Assembly (NCBI GenBank): GCA_902593795.1
Contig: CACJJR010000006.1
Location: 1 to 43,747 of the forward strand
Direction: 5' to 3'
DNA length: 43,747 nucleotides
Origin: an uncultured Candidatus Actinomarina sp.
Lineage (GTDB): Bacteria; Actinomycetota; Acidimicrobiia; Actinomarinales; Actinomarinaceae
Below are positions 32,889 through 40,747 of this stretch, in pieces; positions within the stretch are counted from its first letter, which is position 1, and each line of letters begins with the position of its first letter. The notes under the pieces were generated by a model. It searched no databases, was not told where the DNA came from, and saw only the letters and a list, made by a program, of their open reading frames with translations. Position numbers and translations under genes: made by a program.

Positions 32889-33800
32889 TTAAATATTATT
32901 TAAAGAGTCTAATGAATTAATAATTTCAATACCCTCACTAGATATAGACTTTTTTACCATGCCAGCAGTTACATTTCCAGGGCCAATATGATACCACTTT
33001 TCTGGTGATGCAATATTTTCAATATTTAGTATTTGGTTATAAAACATCACGCTACTGTCAATTTGGTCAACAAGCCTTTGTTTTATTGTTGCAAGGTCAG
33101 CTACTTTTGCGTCCACATTCATGTAAACATCAAATTTACCCTCTGAAAACTCAACTTCATCAATAATATTTTGTACTTCCTGTTTTGCAGAAGAAACAAA
33201 CTTTGAATGAAAAGCTCCAGCAACATCTAGGGGTATTACTCTTTTTGCATTTAAATCAACTGGGTTTGACTTTAAGTAGTCTATATCATCTTTTAAACCC
33301 CCAATAACAATTTGTGATCCATCATTAAAATTAGAAATATTAATGGAAACTCCTTGATTATTTAATGCTTCAACAGCATCTATAGTTTGTTTTAAATCTG
33401 CTGTTAAAACGGCTGCCATTGTGGAGTTGGAGTTTTCAACAGCTTTCTGCATAGAATCTCCTCTCACGGAAATAATTTTTAAAGCATCACTATAACTTAT
33501 GAATTCAGAGAGTGCTAAAGCAGTATATTCACCTAAGGAATGGCCTATACCAATCTTTGGTTGACCAAGTTTTTTAAATGCTTCTAATCCGTAACAGTAC
33601 GAAATAGCGAATATGTAAGGCTGAGCAATATTTGTTTTTGTAATTTCACTTTGTTCACTTTGTAAAATGGTTTGTTTAAGAGACCAGCCAAGAGTTTCTT
33701 CAAACTCATCAATTAATAGGTCTGGATATAAATTAAGCAATTCCTCACCCATACCAGCTTTTTGAGATCCCTGTCCGGGAAACATTGCTACCCAGTTCAT
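32889..33800 (-). CDS. fabD: Malonyl-CoA:ACP transacylase (FabD)
   Basis: This 303-residue transacylase has the GQGSQ motif (9-13), the nucleophile S88 in GIGHSLGEYTAL, and VAGAFHSKF with the catalytic His later in the chain. The enzyme loads malonyl onto ACP for FabH and FabF. Its start overlaps the acpS stop by 4 nt. Length and motifs match the family well. Confidence 0.94.
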   Translation of the reverse strand: MNWVAMFPGQGSQKAGMGEELLNLYPDLLIDEFEETLGWSLKQTILQSEQSEITKTNIAQPYIFAISYCYGLEAFKKLGQPKIGIGHSLGEYTALALSEFISYSDALKIISVRGDSMQKAVENSNSTMAAVLTADLKQTIDAVEALNNQGVSINISNFNDGSQIVIGGLKDDIDYLKSNPVDLNAKRVIPLDVAGAFHSKFVSSAKQEVQNIIDEVEFSEGKFDVYMNVDAKVADLATIKQRLVDQIDSSVMFYNQILNIENIASPEKWYHIGPGNVTAGMVKKSISSEGIEIINSLDSLNNI

Positions 33801-34171
33801 TTTTCTATTTCAGATATTGTAAAAGCTATTGCCTTATCTTCTTCGTGAGATAGAGACACATGTACATTCTCTATATTCAGTTCACTTGCTAATTCTTTTG
33901 CTTTTCCATACAGAATAACTTCAGGTTTGCCACCACCACTAATTTCAATATCTTTCCAACTCAACTGCCTCCACCCCTTACCTAGAGATTTCATAACAGC
34001 TTCTTTTGCTGCAAATCTAGCACCTAATCTTTTAGCCGGATCATTAAATCGATTTGCATAAATAATTTCATTTTGCGTAAAACATCTTTTTTCAAATTTT
34101 GTTTGAGATTTATTTAATAGCTTCCTGACTCTATTTAAATCAACTTGGTCAACACCTATTCCATAAATCAT
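33797..34171 (-). CDS. acpS: Holo-ACP synthase
   Basis: This 124-residue protein has GIGVDQVDLNRV at the N-terminus (the metal-binding Asp is D8) and RFAAKEAVMKSLGKGWRQLSWKDIEI, the AcpS signature. It transfers the phosphopantetheine arm from CoA to apo-ACP (encoded downstream). Its start overlaps the upstream carboxylase stop by one base, and its stop overlaps fabD, so it is tightly coupled inside the fatty acid operon. Confidence 0.94.
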   Translation of the reverse strand: MIYGIGVDQVDLNRVRKLLNKSQTKFEKRCFTQNEIIYANRFNDPAKRLGARFAAKEAVMKSLGKGWRQLSWKDIEISGGGKPEVILYGKAKELASELNIENVHVSLSHEEDKAIAFTISEIEK

Positions 34172-35868
34172 TAGAACTTTGCTTCTATCTCAATTAATAA
34201 GTCACCTTTTTTAACAGGTTGGCCTTTTTCAATATTAAATTTTTTAATTACACCATCAATAGGGGATGTAATCACATTTTCCATTTTCATTGCTTCAAGT
34301 ACAAATAATGAGTCACCTTTTTTAACTTTTTTTCCTTGTTTAGTCATAGTATCCATTATTGTGCCCTGCATTTCTGCAAAAATTATTCCCGGATTCTTGA
34401 TATTACCTGTTAGGTCCATGCCTACTTTTTTAGGACGTTGAGGCGCAAGCGTTGGGTTAGTTGCATCTTCCAAAGATATAGTTACTTTGCTTGGTCTATC
34501 AGAGGAAATCTCATCTTCTTCAATATCACGTATTTCAAAGTTTTCTTCTAAAAACTTCACATGTATCCTGCTGTTGACAAATTCTTTAGTTTTTAATATA
34601 TCAATTAATAAATTTATTGTTGTTGGGATACCTCCAATAATGTATTCTTCAAGGCACCTAATTCCTTTAGACCTTGCCTCTTCTCTTGAAACACCCCAAA
34701 CAATTAATTTTGAAATAAGATTGTCATAATAGTGGGTAATTTGAGTACCTGTTCTTGCCCATCCATCAATACGTACACCATTACCGGTTGGTTCTCTGTA
34801 TTCGGTTATTGTTCCAGGAGTTGGTAGAAAGTTGTTATTTGGGTCTTCTGCATTAATTCTAAACTCTATACTGTGCCCTCTAGGATCAAGCTCATAATCT
34901 TCAATAGAGTTTCCAAGTGCAATTTTTATTTGTTCTTTGACAAGGTCAAGACCATATCTCATTTCAGTTACCGTATGCTCTACTTGTAACCGAGTATTCA
35001 TTTCAAGGAAGTAAAAGTTCTCGTCACTATCAGCAAGGAATTCTACAGTTCCAGCATTTACATAATTCGAACTAGATGCAATTTTAAGAGTAAACTCTTT
35101 TAATTTTTCTCTTCCATATTTAGAAAGCCACTCAGGAGGGCTTTCCTCAATTAACTTTTGATTCCTCCTTTGTAAAGAGCAATCTCTTTCACCGAGATAT
35201 AAAACATTACCAAATTTATCAGCAAGTATTTGAGTTTCAACATGTCTTGCTGGTTTTATAAATTTTTCAACATAGATTTGGTCAGAACCAAAATAAGCTT
35301 CACTTTCTCGCTTCACAATATCAAAATTTTCAAGAAGTTCTTTCTCATTATGAACAATTCTTAATCCTTTTCCACCACCACCATGTGCAGCTTTTAATGC
35401 AACAGGATATCCAAAACTCTCCGCATCCTTTATTGCTTCTCTTTGAAACCTTGAGGGCTTTAACTGTCCTGGTACAGGACTAAGTCCAATTTTTGAAACT
35501 AATTTTCTTGATTCAATTTTGTCACCCATAGATTTAATAGTTTCAGGTTTAGGCCCTACCCAAGTAATCCCTTTTTTTTCTATAGCTTTAGCAAAATCAG
35601 CGTTTTCTGCGAGAAATCCATATCCTGGATGAACTAAGTCTGCATTTGTTTCTTCAGCAGCTTTAACTAATTTTTTTAAATTCCTATAGCTCTCTGCGGG
35701 TAGAGACCCTCCAAGATAATAAGATTCATCAGCTCTTTTAGTATGTAATGAATCTTCATCTGCATCTGAATAAACAGCAATGGTGTACAAATCCATTTCT
35801 TTGGCGGATCTAATTATTCGTAAAGCTATTTCACCTCGGTTTGCAATCAGGATTCTTTTTTGAGTCAT
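34171..35868 (-). CDS. accA: Acyl-CoA carboxylase alpha chain (biotin carboxylase-BCCP fusion)
   Basis: This 565-residue fusion has a biotin carboxylase domain starting KRILIANRGEIALRIIRSA, with ATP-grasp loop HGGGGKGLRIV (about 164-174), an ERDCSLQRRNQKLIEESP stretch and LEMNTRLQVEHTVTE. A short linker follows, then a biotinyl carrier domain with EAMKMEN (biotinylated K528). Such fusions form actinobacterial AccA-type acetyl-/propionyl-CoA carboxylases. It charges carboxybiotin and delivers it to the carboxyltransferase encoded upstream at 36391. With AccD-like and FAS genes in the same operon it most likely supplies malonyl-CoA; acetyl versus propionyl preference cannot be read. Confidence 0.94.
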   Translation of the reverse strand: MTQKRILIANRGEIALRIIRSAKEMDLYTIAVYSDADEDSLHTKRADESYYLGGSLPAESYRNLKKLVKAAEETNADLVHPGYGFLAENADFAKAIEKKGITWVGPKPETIKSMGDKIESRKLVSKIGLSPVPGQLKPSRFQREAIKDAESFGYPVALKAAHGGGGKGLRIVHNEKELLENFDIVKRESEAYFGSDQIYVEKFIKPARHVETQILADKFGNVLYLGERDCSLQRRNQKLIEESPPEWLSKYGREKLKEFTLKIASSSNYVNAGTVEFLADSDENFYFLEMNTRLQVEHTVTEMRYGLDLVKEQIKIALGNSIEDYELDPRGHSIEFRINAEDPNNNFLPTPGTITEYREPTGNGVRIDGWARTGTQITHYYDNLISKLIVWGVSREEARSKGIRCLEEYIIGGIPTTINLLIDILKTKEFVNSRIHVKFLEENFEIRDIEEDEISSDRPSKVTISLEDATNPTLAPQRPKKVGMDLTGNIKNPGIIFAEMQGTIMDTMTKQGKKVKKGDSLFVLEAMKMENVITSPIDGVIKKFNIEKGQPVKKGDLLIEIEAKF

Positions 35869-35870
35869 AT

Positions 35871-36410
35871 CTACTTTAATTTAAAAGCCAAGCCTATTGC
35901 CAAAATAGACTTAATAGCATCTCCTATCAAAAATGGGACAACCCCTATTGCAATAGCATTTGAGAGTGAAGTATTTAAAATTATCATCAAACCAGAAACA
36001 CCTGCAATATAAATAGTCATTGAACCTAGGACAATGGCCAGTATTGGTTTAGTTGCAAAAGCACCTATTACATAAGCTGCTAGAAAAAATCCTATTATGT
36101 ATCCTATTGTTGGGCTTTTTAAAATTGCAAGACCAGCGACACCTGCTGAAAAAAATGGAAGGCCGGACATTCCAATAAATAGATACATTAACATACTGAT
36201 TGCTCCGAAAGTACTACCTAGAATTAATCCCGATAAAAGCACAACAAATGTTTGACCTGTTATTGGAACAGGTGAGATTGGAATAACAATTCGAACCTGA
36301 GCACTAAGAGCAGTTAATATTGCAAAACCAAAGGCCAAAAATAAATTCCTTGCGATACTACCTTTTTCTACCCATGTAATGGCAATATTTTTAGAGGGGT
36401 ATGTTTCCAT
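35871..36410 (-). CDS. bioY: Biotin transporter BioY
   Basis: This 179-residue protein has about six membrane helices and the BioY motifs VRIVIPISPVPITGQTFVVLLSG (about 41-63), with GLPFFSAGVAGLAILKSPTIGYIIGF in the middle and an FLIGDAIKS segment near the end. It is the substrate-binding (S) component of a biotin uptake system of the ECF family, sometimes working without its own ATPases. It is sandwiched between the two carboxylase genes, overlapping the upstream gene by 20 nt, so biotin uptake is made with the biotin-dependent enzyme. No biotin synthesis genes are present in the window. Confidence 0.93.
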   Translation of the reverse strand: METYPSKNIAITWVEKGSIARNLFLAFGFAILTALSAQVRIVIPISPVPITGQTFVVLLSGLILGSTFGAISMLMYLFIGMSGLPFFSAGVAGLAILKSPTIGYIIGFFLAAYVIGAFATKPILAIVLGSMTIYIAGVSGLMIILNTSLSNAIAIGVVPFLIGDAIKSILAIGLAFKLK

Positions 36411-37884
36411 GTTTATCTCCTAACTCTCCTTTATTTACTAAGTCTTTAAATGAGTCAATAACTACTTTTCTCGTCTCACTTGGTTTTATAATATTGTCGA
36501 TTAAACCTAATTGTGCAGCAATATCAGGATTACTAAATTTATCATTATATTCTGTTACTAACTTTGATTTAAGCTCTTCTTTATTGTCGGCAGCAGCTAT
36601 TTCTCTTTTGTGTATTATATCAACTGCTCCCTCAGCACCCATAACTGCAATTTCACCACTTGGCCAAGCAAATAATTTATCTGCACCAAGACCTATTGAG
36701 TCCATAACGATATAAGCTCCACCATACGCTTTTCTAATAACCACACAAACCCTTGGAACTGTAGCTTCTGAGTATGCGTATAAAAGTTTTGCACCGCTTC
36801 TAATAATTCCTCCGTGTTCTTGTTCAACGCCAGGTAAAAATCCAGGAACATCAACTAAAGTAAGAATAGGTATATTAAACGCATCACAAAATCTTACAAA
36901 CCTTGCTGCTTTTTCTGAAGCCTTAATATCTAGAACTCCAGCTAGCTCCATTGGTTGGTTAGCAACTATTCCAATTGTATTTCCATTTACTCTTGCAAAA
37001 GTTGTAATAATGTTTAGTGCATAATTACTTTGAATCGGATAGTGCTCTCCATCATCTGAAATATCTGAAATTATTCTTGCCATATCATAGGGCTGATTTC
37101 TATTTTCTGGTATGAAATTATCTAAAGACTCTATTGTCCTAGAAGAATCATCCTCTGTAATGAATACAGGAGGTTTTATAGATGAAGACTGTGGTAGAAA
37201 GCTCATAAGATAACGAATTTCTTCAAATGCCTGTTCTTCAGATTCACAAATTTGATGTGATACGCCTGATTTTGTACCGTGTGCTTCTATTCCACCTAAT
37301 TCTTCATAAGAAACATCTTCTCCAGTTACAGTTTTAACTACAGCAGGTCCTGTCACATATAGTTGTCCTATATCTTGTACTTGAAAAATAAAGTCAGTCA
37401 GTGCTGGACTATAAACCGCTCCGCCTGCAGAGGGACCTACTACTACAGAAATTTGTGGAATTTTTCCTGATGCTTCAACATTCTTTTTAAAAATTTGAGC
37501 ATACCCATACAAAGAAGAGATTCCTTCCTGAATTCTTGCCCCACCAGAATCTTTTATTCCAATAATTGGTGCCCTAGCTTCTAGTGCGTGATCCATTAAT
37601 TTTAGAATTTTTTTAGCTACAACTTCACCTAGGCTTCCTCCCATGACAGAAAAGTCTTCACTAAATACAAATACCGGACGTCCATGAATAGTGCCTGTAC
37701 CGGTTACAACTGCTTCACCATCAGGATTTTCTTCAGAAGTAACTTGTTGGTCTATTTCGCTGAAAGACCCTTCGTCCAAAAGTAAATTTAGTCTTTCATA
37801 AGCTGTTAATTTTCCCTTTGGATGCTGAATTTTTTTAGCTTTTTCATTACGAATTTCAGCTAAATTATCGTCTGACATGCCCAT
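36391..37884 (-). CDS. accD: Acyl-CoA carboxylase beta chain (carboxyltransferase)
   Basis: This 497-residue carboxyltransferase of the propionyl-/acetyl-CoA carboxylase type has a KLTAYERLNLLLDEGSF start, VFSEDFSVMGGSLGE, GIKDSGGARIQEGISSL (oxyanion Gly residues), GPSAGGAVYSPALTDF and LVDVPGFLPGVEQEHGGIIRSGAKLLYAYSEATVP. It accepts carboxybiotin from the fusion protein and carboxylates acyl-CoA. The length and motifs match AccD/PccB proteins. It is the first gene of the leftward fatty acid operon. An alternative start is the third codon (M, S). Confidence 0.94.
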   Translation of the reverse strand: MGMSDDNLAEIRNEKAKKIQHPKGKLTAYERLNLLLDEGSFSEIDQQVTSEENPDGEAVVTGTGTIHGRPVFVFSEDFSVMGGSLGEVVAKKILKLMDHALEARAPIIGIKDSGGARIQEGISSLYGYAQIFKKNVEASGKIPQISVVVGPSAGGAVYSPALTDFIFQVQDIGQLYVTGPAVVKTVTGEDVSYEELGGIEAHGTKSGVSHQICESEEQAFEEIRYLMSFLPQSSSIKPPVFITEDDSSRTIESLDNFIPENRNQPYDMARIISDISDDGEHYPIQSNYALNIITTFARVNGNTIGIVANQPMELAGVLDIKASEKAARFVRFCDAFNIPILTLVDVPGFLPGVEQEHGGIIRSGAKLLYAYSEATVPRVCVVIRKAYGGAYIVMDSIGLGADKLFAWPSGEIAVMGAEGAVDIIHKREIAAADNKEELKSKLVTEYNDKFSNPDIAAQLGLIDNIIKPSETRKVVIDSFKDLVNKGELGDKHGNIPL

Positions 37885-37943
37885 CTTTCCTGTTTATTGT
37901 TAATGTATGTATTTGACCTATATATATGTAAAGAAGTAACACC

Positions 37944-38600
37944 GTGAAAACCTTTTTTTTTGAATCCATTTACAATACACAAGAATTTGCACTAAGTGAA
38001 CTATCAAGTGAACCAGTTCTTGTAATTAGCTACTCACAGGAAAAAGGAAAAGGCACATCAAATAGAACGTGGTTAAATGCAGATCAAGCCCTTGCATGTT
38101 CACTTGCAGTAAAACAAGAAGACATAAAATTAAAACACACACTTATCCCACTCCTTTCAGGTTATTCATTTATAGAAGTTTTTAAAGATACGAAACTCAG
38201 CTTAAAGTGGCCCAATGATATCGTTTTAAACAATTTAAAAGTTGGAGGAATACTTGTTGAAAAATCTAAAAACAATATTTGTATTGGAATGGGCATAAAT
38301 TATTTTTGGGAACAACCGGAAATACCTGGAGCAGGATCAGTTTTCACTAAAAAACAAGAATATTCATTAATCAATTTACATGCAAAAAAATGGGCAAACA
38401 ATGTGCTGTCTTCACTTACCAAAAATAATTTTGATATAGATAAATACAAACAAAGATTACAAACAATTGGGAAGATTGTGGAATACCCAGAAGGTAGAGG
38501 GTGGGCTGAAGATATAAATAAAGATGGATCACTAAAAATAAAATCAATTAATGGAGATTACATTAATCTAACCTCACCCTTAATTTCCGAAGTAAATTAG
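37944..38600 (+). CDS. birA: Biotin--protein ligase, catalytic-only
   Basis: This 218-residue ligase starts at GTG and has KGKGTSNRTWLNADQAL (biotinyl-AMP loop) and LKWPNDIVLNNLKVGGILVEKS (catalytic region), with a short C-terminal domain. It attaches biotin to the K528 site of the carboxylase. The N-terminal winged-helix DNA-binding domain of E. coli-type BirA is missing, so it is not a repressor. It diverges from the carboxylase operon across 59 bp, a sensible arrangement. Nine Ts lie a few codons after the start. Confidence 0.93.
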   Translation: MKTFFFESIYNTQEFALSELSSEPVLVISYSQEKGKGTSNRTWLNADQALACSLAVKQEDIKLKHTLIPLLSGYSFIEVFKDTKLSLKWPNDIVLNNLKVGGILVEKSKNNICIGMGINYFWEQPEIPGAGSVFTKKQEYSLINLHAKKWANNVLSSLTKNNFDIDKYKQRLQTIGKIVEYPEGRGWAEDINKDGSLKIKSINGDYINLTSPLISEVN

Positions 38601-38621
38601 TTATTATTAAACAGGAGACAA

Positions 38622-40712
38622 ATGAAACAGCTAGTAGTTGAAAAAAATAATCCTACACCTATTCTATGGGAAACTCCTATTCCAAATCCCGGACCGGGTG
38701 AGATACTTATTAAAAATCATTATTCGGTTGTTTCATCAGGTACAGAGTTAGCTACGATTGAAGTAGCAAATACCTCAGTCGCGGATAAGATTCAAAACAG
38801 TTCAAACATTTCTAAAGGATTAGACCTATTAAAGAAAGAGGGCTTAAGAGCAGTTTGGAATGCCGTATTCCCAAAAAATCTCCTTCCTCTACAACTTGGT
38901 TACAGCTCTGCAGGGGAAGTTATTAAGATTGGTAAAGGAGTTAGTGCTTACCATGTCGGCGACAAAGTTGTATCTAATGGAGGTCACGCCGAATATGTTG
39001 TTGTTAGTGAAAATCTATGTAGTCGAATTGATGAGAATACAGATATCAAAGAAGCGGCTTTCACTGTTTTAGGAAGTATTGCTTTACATGGCCTTAGACT
39101 ATCTGAGACAACCCTTGGTTCAAAAGTAGTTGTAATTGGACTTGGTGTAATTGGACAATTAGTGTGTAGTCTCGCAGAAGCACAAGGATCAGAAGTAACT
39201 GGAATAGACCCTGATCCTGAAAGGTCTAAAAATAGAGATAACTTTTTTACTTCTGCAAACGATATTGAACTAAGAGATGTTGATACTGTAATTATTACTG
39301 CTGCGACAAGTAGTAATGAGCCTATAGAATTAGCTACAAAGATTGCACGCAATAAAGCAAAAATTGTTGTTGTTGGTGATATTCCACTAAATATTTCTAG
39401 AAATGATTTTTACTATAAAGAACTAGAACTTGTTGTTTCCAAGTCTTACGGGCCCGGAAGGTATGATAAACAATACGAAGCTCTTGGAAATGATTATCCA
39501 ATTGAATATGTTCGATGGACCGAAAATAGAAATTTTGAGGCATTTACAAATCTTCTGTCTCAAAAACAAATTCATTTGTTGGACTTAGTATCTGAAGAGA
39601 TAGCATTTGAAGACGCACCAAGCGTTTATAAAAAATTTGATAATGAGATTAAGCCATTATCAGTAATGCTGAGATACAACATTGATGCTGAACCAAAAAT
39701 TGAAATGGCAAACGATTTAGAATCAGAGCCGAGAACATCAAAAGTAAATGTAGGAATATTAGGAGCAGGAAATTTTGCAGCTACAACAATAATGCCTGTT
39801 CTTAAAGAGCTGAAAAGAGAATGTAAAGTTCTTGGCATAGCATCTTCAAAGGGATTAAGTGCAGAGTCGCTCGCAAAAAATTTTAGAATAAAAAACAAAT
39901 ACTCCACAGAGGATGAAATACTGAATGCAGATGAAATAGATGCCGTCCTGATACTAACACCCCACCACAATCACGCAGATTTAGTAATTAAAGCACTAAG
40001 TAAAGGAAAAGCTGTTTATGTAGAAAAACCATTAGCATTAGAACTTCAGTCAATTACAGATATTGAAGAAAGTATTTATAGATCAGAAAATCCAAAATTG
40101 TTTATTGGTTTTAATAGACGATTTTCTGAATCGGTTCAATTTATTAAACAAAAATTAATTAATAGTCCGGCAAATAGTATAAATCTACGATTTAGTGTTC
40201 CACCTCTTGACGCAGACCACTGGACAAATATAAAAGAAATTGGAGGTGGGAGAATTGTTGGTGAGGCAGTGCATGGTATTGACTTAGCTTGCTATTTGTT
40301 TGATTCTCTGCCTCAAAGTATTTCAGCATCTGCACCAATAGACAAAACAAATAATATGGTAAAAGATAATCAAGTTTTCTTAAATATTAATTTTGCAAAT
40401 GGTTCCCATGCGTCTTTACAATATTTTTCCGAGACAAATCAAATATTAAGTAAAGAACGAATAGAAGTACATGGCGGGGGTAACTCTTACATCATGGAAG
40501 ATTTTAGAATGTTAAGGTTTCTAGAAGGCTCACAAGATAGAAGTAAAACATTTTCATCAGGCAAAGGACACAAAGAATCTCTAGGCATCTTCTTTGATTA
40601 TGTAAGAGATAAATCAAACAATCCTTTTACTTGGGAGGAAATTAAAGCTGTTTCTAAAGCTGCAATAATTGCTCAAAAGTATATTAATTCAGGCCAACAA
40701 CACACAGTTTAG
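38622..40712 (+). CDS. MDR-dehydrogenase / Gfo-Idh-MocA oxidoreductase fusion
   Basis: This 696-residue two-domain protein has a medium-chain dehydrogenase (MDR) portion at residues 1 to about 350. It shows a GEILIKNHYSVVSSGTE start, YSSAGEVIKIGKG, GDKV, and a Rossmann site VVVIGLGVIGQLVCSLAEAQG (about 168-188). The usual catalytic zinc cysteine near residue 40 is absent. Residues 370 onward form a Gfo/Idh/MocA domain: GILGAGNFAATTIM (Rossmann), ILTPHHNHADLVIKAL, VEKPLALE and the later GGGRIVGEAVHGIDLACYL. Such fusions are known from bacterial polysaccharide or sugar-nucleotide clusters, where they act on sugar intermediates, but no such cluster is seen here. Substrate is unknown. Confidence 0.85.
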   Translation: MKQLVVEKNNPTPILWETPIPNPGPGEILIKNHYSVVSSGTELATIEVANTSVADKIQNSSNISKGLDLLKKEGLRAVWNAVFPKNLLPLQLGYSSAGEVIKIGKGVSAYHVGDKVVSNGGHAEYVVVSENLCSRIDENTDIKEAAFTVLGSIALHGLRLSETTLGSKVVVIGLGVIGQLVCSLAEAQGSEVTGIDPDPERSKNRDNFFTSANDIELRDVDTVIITAATSSNEPIELATKIARNKAKIVVVGDIPLNISRNDFYYKELELVVSKSYGPGRYDKQYEALGNDYPIEYVRWTENRNFEAFTNLLSQKQIHLLDLVSEEIAFEDAPSVYKKFDNEIKPLSVMLRYNIDAEPKIEMANDLESEPRTSKVNVGILGAGNFAATTIMPVLKELKRECKVLGIASSKGLSAESLAKNFRIKNKYSTEDEILNADEIDAVLILTPHHNHADLVIKALSKGKAVYVEKPLALELQSITDIEESIYRSENPKLFIGFNRRFSESVQFIKQKLINSPANSINLRFSVPPLDADHWTNIKEIGGGRIVGEAVHGIDLACYLFDSLPQSISASAPIDKTNNMVKDNQVFLNINFANGSHASLQYFSETNQILSKERIEVHGGGNSYIMEDFRMLRFLEGSQDRSKTFSSGKGHKESLGIFFDYVRDKSNNPFTWEEIKAVSKAAIIAQKYINSGQQHTV

Positions 40713-40747
40713 AAAAATTTATTACTATTTACTTAAAGAATTAAAAA

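Noticed and set aside
38984-39352. 122-codon minus-strand frame
   Set aside because: Antisense of the MDR domain of the fusion enzyme.
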